A stretch of 39,435 bases of DNA from an uncultured Prevotella sp. (GCA_900768785.1 CAAGEG010000161.1:1-39435), one strand, 5' to 3'; shown: positions 15,833 through 25,973, counted from the first letter of the stretch. The notes: generated by a model from the sequence alone, not told the origin. Numbers and translations are program-made.

Positions 15833-16768
15833 ATGAAATCAAATCGTCCGTTAATAGCACATGTAAGTTTGTTTTGTGCTTGTGCTTTTTGGGGGCTTAT
15901 GGCTCCTTTGGGCAAACACGCTATGACACATGGTATAGACGGCATCTCTATGGTGTCGTTTAGAGTTGCCGGAGGAGCTTTGCTCTTTTGGCTTACATCG
16001 TTTTTTGTTCGCCGTGAGCACGTACCTTTGAAAGATATACTTTTGTTTGCAGGTGCCGCTGTTTTTGGGCTTGTAACCAATCAATGTTGTTATACAATAG
16101 GTCTTAGTATTACTTCGCCTGTAAATGCAAGTATAGTTACCACGTCTATGCCCATTTTTGCCATGCTTCTTGCTGCTTTGATACTTGGCGAACCAATAAC
16201 TAGCAAGAAGGCTCTTGGCGTGTTTTTAGGCTGTTCGGGAGCTGTTACGCTTATAGTAACGAGTGCTTCGGCTGCAAATGATAGGGTTGGCAATATTTTG
16301 GGAGACTTGTTGTGTTTGGGCGCTCAATTCTCTTTTGCCCTTTATCTGTCGCTTTTTAATAAGTTAATTAGAAAATATTCGGTATTTACCGTCAATAAAT
16401 GGATGTTTACTTTTGCTGCACTTTTCATATTACCTTTCACATATGGTCATGTCGCAGCCATAGATTTTCCTTCGATATCCATGCGTACATGGTTGGAAAC
16501 AGCATTTACGGTATTCTTCTGTACTTATATCAGCTACATACTTATGATGGTTGGCCAGCATATTCTTCGCCCCACAGTAGTGAGCATATATAATTATGTG
16601 CAGCCGTTGGTGTCAGTAACAGTAAGCGTACTGACAGGTATAGGAGTGTTTAGATCCACGCAAGGTATTGCTGTTGTTCTTGTTTTTCTTGGGGTGTGGC
16701 TTGTTACGAAGTCTAAGTCGCGTGCCGATGTAATGAGAGAACGTGTTGCCAAAGATGATAATATGTAA
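15833..16768 (+). CDS. EamA/DMT-family metabolite transporter
   Basis: 311 residues with about ten hydrophobic helices in two EamA halves. The first half starts SLFCACAFWGLMAPLGKHAM and the second is near GDLLCLGAQFSFALYLSLFNKLI (about 152-175). Typical EamA features include TSPVNASIVTTSMPIFAMLLA with LGEPIT after it, and VVSIYNYVQPLVSVTVSVLTG in the last third. Such proteins export amino acids, nucleosides or similar metabolites across the inner membrane; the substrate is unknown here. The ending KSRADVMRERVAKDD is a charged cytoplasmic tail. It is divergent from the ATPase-DUF4435 pair with about 170 bases between, and no partner gene follows. Confidence 0.88.
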   Translation: MKSNRPLIAHVSLFCACAFWGLMAPLGKHAMTHGIDGISMVSFRVAGGALLFWLTSFFVRREHVPLKDILLFAGAAVFGLVTNQCCYTIGLSITSPVNASIVTTSMPIFAMLLAALILGEPITSKKALGVFLGCSGAVTLIVTSASAANDRVGNILGDLLCLGAQFSFALYLSLFNKLIRKYSVFTVNKWMFTFAALFILPFTYGHVAAIDFPSISMRTWLETAFTVFFCTYISYILMMVGQHILRPTVVSIYNYVQPLVSVTVSVLTGIGVFRSTQGIAVVLVFLGVWLVTKSKSRADVMRERVAKDDNM

Positions 16769-16900
16769 TGTCATATCGGCATGATGTCATACCTTTTTTT
16801 AGTGATCATATTCTTGTCAGTAATTGTTAGGATAGTGCGTATATATCTCTTTTTTTGATTGTCAGGAATATAATTGCAAGAATTGTGGACCATATATTAA

Positions 16901-16966
16901 CGACCTCTAAACAGCATGTTTACAACGTCTAAACAATATGTTTACGACCTCTAAATAGCATGTTTA
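16901..16966. repeat. 22-bp tandem array of three units (array 2)
   Basis: Three contiguous 22-bp units start at 16901, 16923 and 16945, close to CGACCTCTAAACAGCATGTTTA; the second is the most diverged. Junctions read GTTTA-(7 bases)-TAAAC or TAAAT, so each can fold as a short stem with a 7-base loop. The array lies in the 313-base gap between the DMT transporter and ruvA. The rest of that gap holds only a weak hairpin, CTGCT-aaat-AGCAG, at 17043-17056. Confidence 0.85.
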
Positions 16967-17081
16967 CACTAAGTTAATATATGGATTAGATACAATAAAA
17001 CATAAGGCATCAACGTTTATTAATAGATTATTTTATAAATAGCTGCTAAATAGCAGTCGTGTTTTTAATGGAAAATATTTT

Positions 17082-17687
17082 ATGATAGAATATGTGAAAG
17101 GCGAGCTTGCCGAACTGACACCCGCTTATGCTGTTGTTGATGTTCATGGAGTGGGTTACGGATTGAGTATCTCGCTTAATACTTATGGCTCAATACATGG
17201 CAAAAAAGAAGTAAAACTATATGTCTATGAGAATATACGTGAAGATGCATATAGTCTCTTTGGTTTTGCCACTCATGAAGAGAGAGAAGTCTTTCTTTTA
17301 CTTATAAGTGTATCAGGCGTAGGTGCCAATACTGCACGAATGATATTGTCAGAAATGACACCCTTAGAGTTTTGTAGTGTGGTGTCTTCAGGCAACGAGA
17401 AGGTGCTAAAGACTGTCAAGGGGATAGGTTTGCGCACAGCCCAACGCATTATTGTTGACTTAAAAGACAAGATAGAAGCACTTGGAATTGCCGGAGAACA
17501 GACACTCTTTGTGGAACAAGCGAAAGATGATGTCAACAAAGAGATAAAAGACGAAGCTGTAGGAGCTTTGACAATGCTTGGCTTTGCACCCGCTCCTTCT
17601 GCGAAAGTTGTTATATCCATACTCAAAGCCCAACCGACACTACCTGTAGAGCAGGTAGTAAAACTTGCCTTGAAGCAAATTAAATAA
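17082..17687 (+). CDS. ruvA: Holliday junction branch migration protein RuvA
   Basis: 201 residues, standard length. RuvA tetramers bind four-way junctions and guide the RuvB motor during recombination repair. Domain I (OB fold) starts MIEYVKGELAELTPAYAVVDVHGVGYG and carries YVYENIREDAYSLFGFATHEER. Domain II has two helix-hairpin-helix motifs, LLISVSGVGANTARMILS and VLKTVKGIGLRTAQRIIVDLKDK. A linker and domain III (about 155-201, EAVGALTMLGF) complete it. It is followed 22 bases later by sprA, a pairing I recall in many Bacteroidetes, so the two are probably co-transcribed although unrelated in function. The start is supported by alignment with the family; no Shine-Dalgarno is seen. Confidence 0.97.
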   Translation: MIEYVKGELAELTPAYAVVDVHGVGYGLSISLNTYGSIHGKKEVKLYVYENIREDAYSLFGFATHEEREVFLLLISVSGVGANTARMILSEMTPLEFCSVVSSGNEKVLKTVKGIGLRTAQRIIVDLKDKIEALGIAGEQTLFVEQAKDDVNKEIKDEAVGALTMLGFAPAPSAKVVISILKAQPTLPVEQVVKLALKQIK

Positions 17688-17709
17688 GTAATACCGTATC
17701 CCATAGAAC

Positions 17710-20700
17710 GTGAAAAGGATAAAGTTGCTATACACAATACTTTTGGTTTTACTCGTAACAACGGTTACGGGTTATGCTATTGGTGTGCCAGTATTGCAAG
17801 ACAACAAGACAAAACAGTCGGTTAAAACGATTGATGCAAATAAAGACAATAAGGAAAAGAACTCTTTACCCCAATTGGATCAAGTTGTAATAGAAGAAGA
17901 TACTATCCCCGATTCTTTGTTACATGCAAGGTGGAAGATTCAGCGAATAGCACCAATTACTGATGACGATTTGGATAGAAATGCTACCGATCTTAATCTT
18001 CCCGATAATATTAAACAAGAAATAGTCTATAATGACACCCTAAATAGGTATTATATAGGTTCAAAAATGGGTGAGAGCTATCTGTCAACTCCAATAGCGA
18101 TGACGCCCGAAGAATATAGAAAGTGGAGCGAGAAAAAAGAAATGGCACGCTTTTTTCGTAACAAAAACGATGAAATAAAGAAAGAAGCGGGTAAGGAAAA
18201 GTTCTCGTTTACCGATATGCACTTTGATTTAGGTCCTGCAGAAAAGATATTCGGACCCGGTGGGGTGAGAATAAAGACTCAAGGAACGGCAGAATTGAAG
18301 TTTGGAGTGACTCTGAAAAATATTGACAATCCCTCATTGCCGGTACGTAACAGAAAGACTACTGCGATGGATTTTGATGAAAAAATAAACCTTAGTGTCA
18401 ATGGAAAGGTAGGAGACAAGGTTAATATGAACCTAAACTACAATACTGACGCTACCTTTGATTTTGATTCACAAAATCTGAAACTTAAATATGAAGGAAA
18501 AGAAGACGAAATAATAAAACTTGTTGAGGCTGGTAATACATCTTTCCCAAGTAATTCGTCGCTCGTAAAAGGTGCCAGCTCGCTCTTTGGTGTGCGAACG
18601 GATATGCAATTCGGTAAGTTGAAGCTGCAGACAATTTTATCTCAAAAAAAATCATCATCAAAAAGCGTATCTTCAAAAGGAGGAGTACAGCTCACTCCTT
18701 TTGAAATCAGAGTGTCAGATTATGAAGAAAACCGCCACTTTTTCCTATCACAATATTTCCGTGATATATATGATGGCGCCATGAAAACTTTACCCAATAT
18801 CATGACCGGTATAAAAATAAATCGAGTGGAGATATGGGTGACCAATAAAACAGGAACAACATCAAACACACGTAACATAGTTGCACTTACCGATCTTGGC
18901 GAAAACACATTTGTAAGCAATCCGTTGTGGGGTGTTACAGGCAATAAAGTGCCATCAAATAATGCCAATTCTGAGTATGCGGCAATGACTGGAAGTTATG
19001 TGGCAGCACGTGATATAAACCAAACGACATCGGTTCTTGACGCTATACCGGGCTTTGTTGGTGGTAGTGATTATGAAAAGTTGGAAAGCGCACGCTTGCT
19101 CAACTCTTCAGAGTACACGGTAAATACATCTTTAGGATATGTTTCTTTGAAGACATCTTTGCAAACAGATCAAGTGCTTGCCGTTGCTTATGAGTATACA
19201 TATCAAGGACAGACATATCAAGTGGGAGAGTTTGCTTCCGATTTACAAGATGTTTCGCAAGCCCTTTTTGTAAAAGCCTTAAAGAATACCAGCAATAATC
19301 CGCATCAAGGTAACTGGAACCTAATGATGAAAAATGTCTATTATCTTGCTTCGTCTGTTGAAAAAGACAAGTTTCGTCTTGATGTAAAATTTCAAAGTGA
19401 CACAACAGGAGTCTATCTCTCATACATACCCGAAGAGCAAGTAAAGAAACAAACTATTATAAAGTTGCTTGGTGCAGACCGACTTGATAATAATAATAAG
19501 CCCAATAGCAACGGATATTATGATTATGTTGATGGTTATACTGTTACAAACGGGCGTGTTTTCTTTCCTAAAGTAGAACCTTTCGGGCGTGGTATGCGCT
19601 CAGCATTGATTTCATCAGGTTTGTCTGCAGATGTTGCAGATAAATATTGCTTTACGGAACTTTATGATTCAACAAAAACAATAGCCAAACAAATTGCAGA
19701 AAAGGATAAATATCAACTGGTAGGTCAATTTAGAGGCACATCGGCAAATGTTATTTCGCTTGGGGCATATAATGTTCCACGTGGCTCTGTCGTAGTAACG
19801 GCAGGTGGAGTAACTTTAACCGAAGGCTCAGATTATACTGTTGACTATTCTGCGGGTGAAGTTACAATTCTTAATCAAAGCATAATTGATGCCGGAACTG
19901 CTGTCAATGTGTCTCTTGAAAGCAATACCGACTATGCGCAACAACGCAAAACTTTGCTCGGACTTAATTGGGAATATGATTTTTCTAAGGATTTACAGAT
20001 AAGCGGAACCTTCCAGCACTTGTCAGAACAAGCCTTAACCACTAAAGTTGCAATGGGCTCGGAACCTCTTAATAATACTCTTTGGGGGTTAAATATAAAT
20101 TGGAAGAAAGAGAGCCAATGGCTAACAAACTTGCTTGATCGTCTGCCTTTCTTGCATTGTACACAACCATCGCAAATATCATTTACAGGAGAGTTTGCCC
20201 AACTTATAGCGGGAAAGGCAAGCGGAGTTCAGGATAATGCTTCTTATTTAGACGATTTTGAAAACACAAAAAGCACAATAGACGTTTCTACGCCTACATC
20301 ATGGGTGCTTTCAAGTGTCCCTTCCATGTTTCCTGAATACAACGACAAATCAACGTTGTCAAGTGGATACAACCGTGCTTTACTGGCATGGTATAAGATA
20401 GACCCTCTCTTTACAAGACGTAGTTCTTCGCTTACTCCTTCGCATATCAAGAGCGACCTCAATCAACTCAGCAACTACTATGTGAGAGAGGTATATGTAA
20501 AAGAATTGTTCCCCAATAGAGACAATAATAGCTATACAGGTGCGACTGCCACAATACCAATACTCAATCTTGCATATTATCCAACAGAAAGAGGACCATA
20601 CAATTTTGATACTAATTTAAATTATGATGGAACTCTTACGGAGCCAATGAAGCGTTGGGGAGGTATGATGCGCAAACTTGATACTAACGATTTTGAGACC

Positions 20701-23700
20701 GCCAATATAGAATATATTGAGTTCTGGTTGCTTGACCCCTTTATTTATTCACGAGAACAAGATGACGCAAACCTTTATGGTGGCGATTTGTATATCAATT
20801 TGGGAGAGGTTAGTGAAGATGTGCTACGTGATGGAAAAAAGTTTTATGAGAGTGGCATGCCGGTAGATGGGTCATCAAGTTTTACTACAACACAATGGGG
20901 AAAAATACCAACACAAGCGACTGTAACTTATGCTTTCGCTACGACAGGTGGCTCAAGAGCAAAACAAGATGTTGGATATAATGGACTTACAGACGAAGAA
21001 GAACGTGTCTTTGGTCCATATCAAGAGTTCTTGTCTGCTATACAAGGTAAAGTGTCGCCCGCACAACTGGATTCAATAATGCAAGACCCTGCTAATGATG
21101 ATTATCATTATTTCAGAGGAACCGATTTTGACCGCATCCAAGCTTCTATCTTACAAAGATACAAACGCATAAATAATCCTCAAGGAAATTCTCCTGATAG
21201 CGATACACGTGCCGAAGGATATGATACATCATACAAAACAACACCCGATGTAGAGGATATAAATCAAGATTATACCCTCAATGAGTATGAAAAGTATTAT
21301 CAATATAGAATAAGTATGCGCCCCGAAGACTTTGTGGTAGGGCAAAACTTCATTGTTGACAAGCGAGAAACATCTCCGGTATTGCGAAATGGCTCGCAGG
21401 GACATGCCACATGGTATCAATTCAGAATACCGGTTGATGATTACGAAAGACGTGTTGGTGCAATAAATGATTTCAGCTCAGTACGTTTTATGAGAATGTT
21501 TCTTACTCAGTTTCAAAAGCCTATTGTGTTGAGATTTGCTACCCTTGACCTTGTGAGAGGAGAATGGAGAGTTTACGAACAATCTTTGGGTGGTAGCAAT
21601 AATGATAGTGGAAAAATATCTGTCAGCGCTGTCAATATAGAAGAAAACAGTGATAAGGTACCTGTAAACTATGTTTTGCCTCCTGGAATACAACGAGGAC
21701 AAGATCCTACACAACCACAACTTGTGGAAGATAATGAGCAAGCTTTAGACATTGTTGTAACCAATCTCTCTAATGGAGAGTCAAAAGCAGTTTATAAAAA
21801 CACTACTATAGACCTAAGACAATATAAAAGAATGGAAATGTTTGTTCATGCTAATGCTCTTGAACAGAACACCACAAATCTTACAGATAATCAACTTGCT
21901 CTTTTTGTTCGTTTGGGAAGTGATTACAAAAACAACTATTATGAATATGAAATACCATTGAAGCTGACGGCTCCGGGTAAGAAATATGACCGCTTTTCTT
22001 TAGCTGACTGTAAATTAGTGTGGCCGGAGGAAAATATGCTTGATATTCCTCTCAACGTATTTACAGCTTTGAAGAAAGCACGTAACAAAGCAAAAGGTGA
22101 AGGATTGGCTTCATACAATGTGCCGTTTAGTACTTATGACGAAAATCATCCGAATAATAAAATGAGTATTGTTGGAAATCCTACTCTTGGAGAGGTGAAA
22201 ACAATAATAATAGGTGTACGTAATCTCTCGGGTGATATAAAGTCAGGAGAAGTATGGGTCAACGAAATGCGTCTTAAAGAGTATGAAAACAAAGGCGGTT
22301 GGGCTGCACAAGGTAATCTTAATGTTCAACTTTCAGACATTGGATCGGTAAATGCAACCGGAAAGATTGTAACAAATGGTTTTGGTGGCATAGAAGATGG
22401 TGTGGCTCAAAGAACTCAAGATGACTATAAATCGTATGGTTTTACGGCAAATATAGAGCTTGGAAAGTTCTTCCCCGATAAAGCAAAGGTTACAGCACCA
22501 TTGTATTACTCAATAACAAGGGAGGAAACACGTCCGAAATATAATCCGTTAGATACTGATATGCTTCTTGATGATGCTTTAGATGCCATAACAGATGCAC
22601 ATGAACGTGACTCTATAGAAAGTATCGCTGTAACAAAAACAACCAATACAAATTTTTCTTTGTCTAATGTGCGTTTTGGCATAAAGACTAAACGACATCC
22701 AATGCCTTATGACCCGGCAAACTTCTCGTTTAGTTATAGTCATAGTCATCGTCATACCAGCGGAGAAACTACAGTATATGAGAATGAAGACAATTGGAGA
22801 GGTGCAATTAACTATAGCTATACACCTGTTTACAAACCATTTGAACCATTTAAGAAACTTATCAAAAGCAAGAGTAAGTGGTTTGATATATTAAAACGTT
22901 TCGGCTTGAATTGGTTGCCACAGAACGTTTCTTTCAATACCGAGATGATAAGAAATTATTATGAATTGCAAGAACGTGATATGGAAAGTCTTGAAGGCAA
23001 TCAACTGCCGGCAACTTTCAGTAGTCAGTTCCTTTGGAATAGAGAGTTCTCAATAAGGTGGGACCTTACAAAGAACCTTCATATGAGTTTTAATAGTGCT
23101 ACTAATGCAGAGATAGAAGAACCATATATGCAGGTTAATAAAGACCTTTACCCCGACAACTATTCTCATTGGAAAGATTCTGTATGGAATAGTATTAAGG
23201 AGTTTGGTAAACCGCTTGACTACAATCAGTCTTTTTCGGCTTCTTACCAGCTACCATTGAACCTTATACCAATATTTGATTGGATAAACTCTGATGCAAG
23301 CTACAACTCAACATATAATTGGGCAAGGGGAACAGAACTTGATGATGGCACTTCTTTAGGAAATGTTGTGTCGATGAACCGTACGTTTAATATAAATGGA
23401 AAATTCAATCTTGAAAAACTCTATAATCATATTCCGTTCTTAAAGAAGACTAACGACCGTTTTAATAAGAATACGAGAAATATGCGCTCGTCTTTGCAAC
23501 AACAGAAAGGACGACTAAATAACAATAAAAAAGATAAAAACAAAAAAGATGACAACAAGGATAGCAAGATTTTACCCAAGAATAAGCGCAGTTTTGAAAA
23601 GGAGATAGTGCTACAACCAGACACTACTTTGATAGTAACACATAGCAAGAATAGTAAACGAATTATTGTTGGTGCAAAGACCAAAGAAGGCAAGGCTTTT

Positions 23701-25284
23701 AATTTGAAATATAGAATCGTTGATAACAATAAAATTAAAATTACATCAAAGGTTGATACAACTACAACACTTAAACTTACTGTAACGCCTAAAGTTCCTT
23801 TAGATGAGGCTAAGTGGTATAAAACAGCACAATGTATAGCACGCGGATTGATGCTTGTGCGTAATGTAAGCTTTACTTATAGGGACCAATATAGCCTCTC
23901 CGTACCCGGTTTTATGCCAACTATTGGTGATATGTTCGGACAAAAGCGTGGCGATATAATGGCTCCAGGACTTGATTTCGCTTTTGGATTTGTAGATGAT
24001 AGCTATGTAAACAAGAGCCTTGAACGTGGTTGGCTTCTTACTGCCGATAGTATTGCAACACCGGCAACAAGTAGTCGCACAAAAGACTTGCAACTGAGAA
24101 TGACACTTGAGCCTGTGAAAAACTTGAAAATAGACCTTAATGCAAGTCGAACCGAGACAAAAGCAAAGAGTATTCAGTACATGTATGAGGGAATGCCTAC
24201 AACACAAAGTGGAACGCTCACTATGACGACAATAAGTTTGGGTAGTGCGTTCGAGAGTATGGGCGATGCAACAAATGGCTATCATTCGGCTACGTTTAAT
24301 AAGTTTTGCAATTCGCTTGAAACATTCCGCAATCGTGTGGAAGCACGTTATGCAGGGGCAATATATCCTGAAGGAACAGCTATGGCGGGACAGCCATATA
24401 ATCCTGACAATGGCGCTGTTAACAAATATAGTGCAGACGTTATGATACCGGCTTTCTTGTCGGCTTATACAAGCATGGGAGGAAATTCTTTGGAAATATT
24501 CCCAACTCTATCACGACTATTGCCCAACTGGACAATACGTTATAGTGGCTTGGTTCAGTTGCCTTGGTTCCGTGAGGTTTTCAAAAGCCTTAATATCAAC
24601 CACTCATACAAGAGTATATATGCCGTTGGCTCTTACAGCACTTATAGTACATATATGGAATATATGAACGGATTAGGTTTTATAAACGATGCTGCAACAG
24701 GCAATCCTATTCCTAATTCAAAGTATAATATCAGCGCAGTAAGTATTAATGAAGCGTTTTCACCTTTGTTAGGTGTGGATATGACTTTCAATAACAATCT
24801 TACATGCAAGGTTGAATATCGCACAACACGTGTCCTCAATCTTAGTATGACCAGCGTGCAGATTAACGAAGCATTAAGTAAGGACTGGGTTATTGGTATG
24901 GGATATAAGATAAGTAATTTTAATCCTTTTGACAGGAAACGGAGACGTAAAGCAGTATCCTCTAAACGGAATACCGTAGAACAGACAAATAAAAAGAATA
25001 CCACGTCATTACGAGGCGTAAACAACGACCTTAATCTTCGTCTTGATTTATCTTTCCGCAAGCAAGCATCAATATGCCGAGATATAGCTTCAATGACAAG
25101 TTCGGCAAGTAGCGGTAATGATGCTTTCAAATTGTCTTTTTCTGCTGATTATACTCTGTCACGTCTGCTTACAATGAGCTTCTATTACGATCGGCAAACC
25201 AATACACCGTTATTGTCAAGTAGCAGTTATCCAACAACTACACAAGATTTCGGCTTAAGCCTGAAGTTCTCATTGACAAGATAA
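17710..25284 (+). CDS. sprA: Type IX secretion outer-membrane translocon SprA (Sov)
   Basis: 2,524 residues starting at a GTG. SprA is the giant outer-membrane beta-barrel through which the type IX secretion system exports proteins, called Sov in Porphyromonas. A signal peptide is clear (MKRIKLLYTILLVLLVTTVTGYA, cleavage about residue 23). The N-terminal region has the SprA block DLGPAEKIFGPGGVRIKTQG followed by LKFGV and repeated beta-rich stretches. Other recognisable blocks are ASYLDDFENTKSTIDVSTP (about 850) and SSVRFMRMFLTQFQKPIVLRFATLDL (about 1255). The C-terminus ends in aromatic beta strands (GLSLKFSLTR). A Lys/Asn/Asp-rich hydrophilic segment near residues 1925-1960 is typical of a loop. 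Length and ends look complete. No other type IX gene is in the window. A perfect terminator follows. Confidence 0.96.
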   Translation: MKRIKLLYTILLVLLVTTVTGYAIGVPVLQDNKTKQSVKTIDANKDNKEKNSLPQLDQVVIEEDTIPDSLLHARWKIQRIAPITDDDLDRNATDLNLPDNIKQEIVYNDTLNRYYIGSKMGESYLSTPIAMTPEEYRKWSEKKEMARFFRNKNDEIKKEAGKEKFSFTDMHFDLGPAEKIFGPGGVRIKTQGTAELKFGVTLKNIDNPSLPVRNRKTTAMDFDEKINLSVNGKVGDKVNMNLNYNTDATFDFDSQNLKLKYEGKEDEIIKLVEAGNTSFPSNSSLVKGASSLFGVRTDMQFGKLKLQTILSQKKSSSKSVSSKGGVQLTPFEIRVSDYEENRHFFLSQYFRDIYDGAMKTLPNIMTGIKINRVEIWVTNKTGTTSNTRNIVALTDLGENTFVSNPLWGVTGNKVPSNNANSEYAAMTGSYVAARDINQTTSVLDAIPGFVGGSDYEKLESARLLNSSEYTVNTSLGYVSLKTSLQTDQVLAVAYEYTYQGQTYQVGEFASDLQDVSQALFVKALKNTSNNPHQGNWNLMMKNVYYLASSVEKDKFRLDVKFQSDTTGVYLSYIPEEQVKKQTIIKLLGADRLDNNNKPNSNGYYDYVDGYTVTNGRVFFPKVEPFGRGMRSALISSGLSADVADKYCFTELYDSTKTIAKQIAEKDKYQLVGQFRGTSANVISLGAYNVPRGSVVVTAGGVTLTEGSDYTVDYSAGEVTILNQSIIDAGTAVNVSLESNTDYAQQRKTLLGLNWEYDFSKDLQISGTFQHLSEQALTTKVAMGSEPLNNTLWGLNINWKKESQWLTNLLDRLPFLHCTQPSQISFTGEFAQLIAGKASGVQDNASYLDDFENTKSTIDVSTPTSWVLSSVPSMFPEYNDKSTLSSGYNRALLAWYKIDPLFTRRSSSLTPSHIKSDLNQLSNYYVREVYVKELFPNRDNNSYTGATATIPILNLAYYPTERGPYNFDTNLNYDGTLTEPMKRWGGMMRKLDTNDFETANIEYIEFWLLDPFIYSREQDDANLYGGDLYINLGEVSEDVLRDGKKFYESGMPVDGSSSFTTTQWGKIPTQATVTYAFATTGGSRAKQDVGYNGLTDEEERVFGPYQEFLSAIQGKVSPAQLDSIMQDPANDDYHYFRGTDFDRIQASILQRYKRINNPQGNSPDSDTRAEGYDTSYKTTPDVEDINQDYTLNEYEKYYQYRISMRPEDFVVGQNFIVDKRETSPVLRNGSQGHATWYQFRIPVDDYERRVGAINDFSSVRFMRMFLTQFQKPIVLRFATLDLVRGEWRVYEQSLGGSNNDSGKISVSAVNIEENSDKVPVNYVLPPGIQRGQDPTQPQLVEDNEQALDIVVTNLSNGESKAVYKNTTIDLRQYKRMEMFVHANALEQNTTNLTDNQLALFVRLGSDYKNNYYEYEIPLKLTAPGKKYDRFSLADCKLVWPEENMLDIPLNVFTALKKARNKAKGEGLASYNVPFSTYDENHPNNKMSIVGNPTLGEVKTIIIGVRNLSGDIKSGEVWVNEMRLKEYENKGGWAAQGNLNVQLSDIGSVNATGKIVTNGFGGIEDGVAQRTQDDYKSYGFTANIELGKFFPDKAKVTAPLYYSITREETRPKYNPLDTDMLLDDALDAITDAHERDSIESIAVTKTTNTNFSLSNVRFGIKTKRHPMPYDPANFSFSYSHSHRHTSGETTVYENEDNWRGAINYSYTPVYKPFEPFKKLIKSKSKWFDILKRFGLNWLPQNVSFNTEMIRNYYELQERDMESLEGNQLPATFSSQFLWNREFSIRWDLTKNLHMSFNSATNAEIEEPYMQVNKDLYPDNYSHWKDSVWNSIKEFGKPLDYNQSFSASYQLPLNLIPIFDWINSDASYNSTYNWARGTELDDGTSLGNVVSMNRTFNINGKFNLEKLYNHIPFLKKTNDRFNKNTRNMRSSLQQQKGRLNNNKKDKNKKDDNKDSKILPKNKRSFEKEIVLQPDTTLIVTHSKNSKRIIVGAKTKEGKAFNLKYRIVDNNKIKITSKVDTTTTLKLTVTPKVPLDEAKWYKTAQCIARGLMLVRNVSFTYRDQYSLSVPGFMPTIGDMFGQKRGDIMAPGLDFAFGFVDDSYVNKSLERGWLLTADSIATPATSSRTKDLQLRMTLEPVKNLKIDLNASRTETKAKSIQYMYEGMPTTQSGTLTMTTISLGSAFESMGDATNGYHSATFNKFCNSLETFRNRVEARYAGAIYPEGTAMAGQPYNPDNGAVNKYSADVMIPAFLSAYTSMGGNSLEIFPTLSRLLPNWTIRYSGLVQLPWFREVFKSLNINHSYKSIYAVGSYSTYSTYMEYMNGLGFINDAATGNPIPNSKYNISAVSINEAFSPLLGVDMTFNNNLTCKVEYRTTRVLNLSMTSVQINEALSKDWVIGMGYKISNFNPFDRKRRRKAVSSKRNTVEQTNKKNTTSLRGVNNDLNLRLDLSFRKQASICRDIASMTSSASSGNDAFKLSFSADYTLSRLLTMSFYYDRQTNTPLLSSSSYPTTTQDFGLSLKFSLTR

Positions 25285-25300
25285 ATTTATATGTTTATAA

Positions 25301-25334
25301 GAGCGTATGTTGGTACATACGCTCTTTTTTTTTT
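25301..25334 (+). terminator. Strong intrinsic terminator of sprA
   Basis: GAGCGTATGT (25301-25310) and ACATACGCTC (25315-25324) form a perfect 10-bp stem with a 4-base loop, followed by ten T. It lies 17 bases after the sprA stop. Confidence 0.95.
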
Positions 25335-25363
25335 ATTTCTTCGTTATTTCCATATTATTTTCG

Positions 25364-25371
25364 TAAGTTTG
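25364..25371 (+). promoter_or_regulatory. -7 promoter element immediately before a start codon
   Basis: TAAGTTTG matches TAnnTTTG. A weak -33-like TTCG lies 20 bp upstream (25340-25343). Only five bases separate the element from the ATG at 25377, so the transcript would be leaderless or nearly so. The position just after the sprA terminator fits a new transcription unit. Confidence 0.6.
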
Positions 25372-25376
25372 CAATC

Positions 25377-25973
25377 ATGAAAACCAATCTTGACGCAAAT
25401 ATTATTCAAAGTGAGAATGTCATTATAGCAGATGCCGACTATATAGATAAGGTGGCATTTGACTTGATAGTAAACTTTGAGCGTATGATAGGGCGCCGAA
25501 TACATGAGGCAGACATGGCAAGGTGGCTTGACTGTATTGCACTTGATGGCGGAATTAGAGAAGGGGAAAGTCAAACACAGGTAATACTTATTCATGATAA
25601 GAAGAATGTTGGTTTGGACAATTTTGTACCCTCTAACCTGAAACACGAGCTTAATGGCATGGCTTTCCGTGATAATTTGGGTGAGTTTGTTATTACAACT
25701 CTGCCGATAGAGGATATGGTTAGTCGTGAAGACTTTTTTGTAGATATACTTCGAGTGGCAACTTTGCAAACATCAGTCAAGCGTATTATGATTGTTCCTG
25801 ATACCGAGACATATTATAATAATGTGGTACATGCGTTGCGTAATGTTGACGACAGCAAACGTATGACAGTGTTTTCTATGCAACCCATGCCCGGAGGCAA
25901 TTTCCGCCAAGAGATATTGGGCTATTCGTTAATGAATGCTCTTGGTATTTCAGCAGATGAAATCAAACCATAA
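25377..25973 (+). CDS. Conserved Bacteroidetes protein of unknown function (198 aa)
   Basis: A 198-residue soluble protein without signal peptide or membrane helices. It begins MKTNLDANIIQSENVIIADADYIDKVAFDL, then has RMIGRRIHEADMARWLDCIALDGGIREGE, QTQVILIHDKK, and a C-terminal part with VKRIMIVPDTETYYNNV and GGNFRQEILGYSLMNALGIS. The alternation of beta strands (VILIH, IMIVPD, MTVFSMQP) and helices suggests an alpha/beta fold. I believe this is an uncharacterised family restricted to Bacteroidetes (possibly DUF6621; not certain). It is 54 bases upstream of the carboxynorspermidine synthase gene in the same direction and may be co-transcribed with it, but no polyamine role can be read from the sequence. 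Confidence 0.8.
   Translation: MKTNLDANIIQSENVIIADADYIDKVAFDLIVNFERMIGRRIHEADMARWLDCIALDGGIREGESQTQVILIHDKKNVGLDNFVPSNLKHELNGMAFRDNLGEFVITTLPIEDMVSREDFFVDILRVATLQTSVKRIMIVPDTETYYNNVVHALRNVDDSKRMTVFSMQPMPGGNFRQEILGYSLMNALGISADEIKP

Noticed and set aside
23427..25130. Several minus-strand frames of 100-162 codons inside sprA
   Set aside because: They are antisense to a well-supported gene, and the products are Cys/Leu/Ser-rich without family resemblance.
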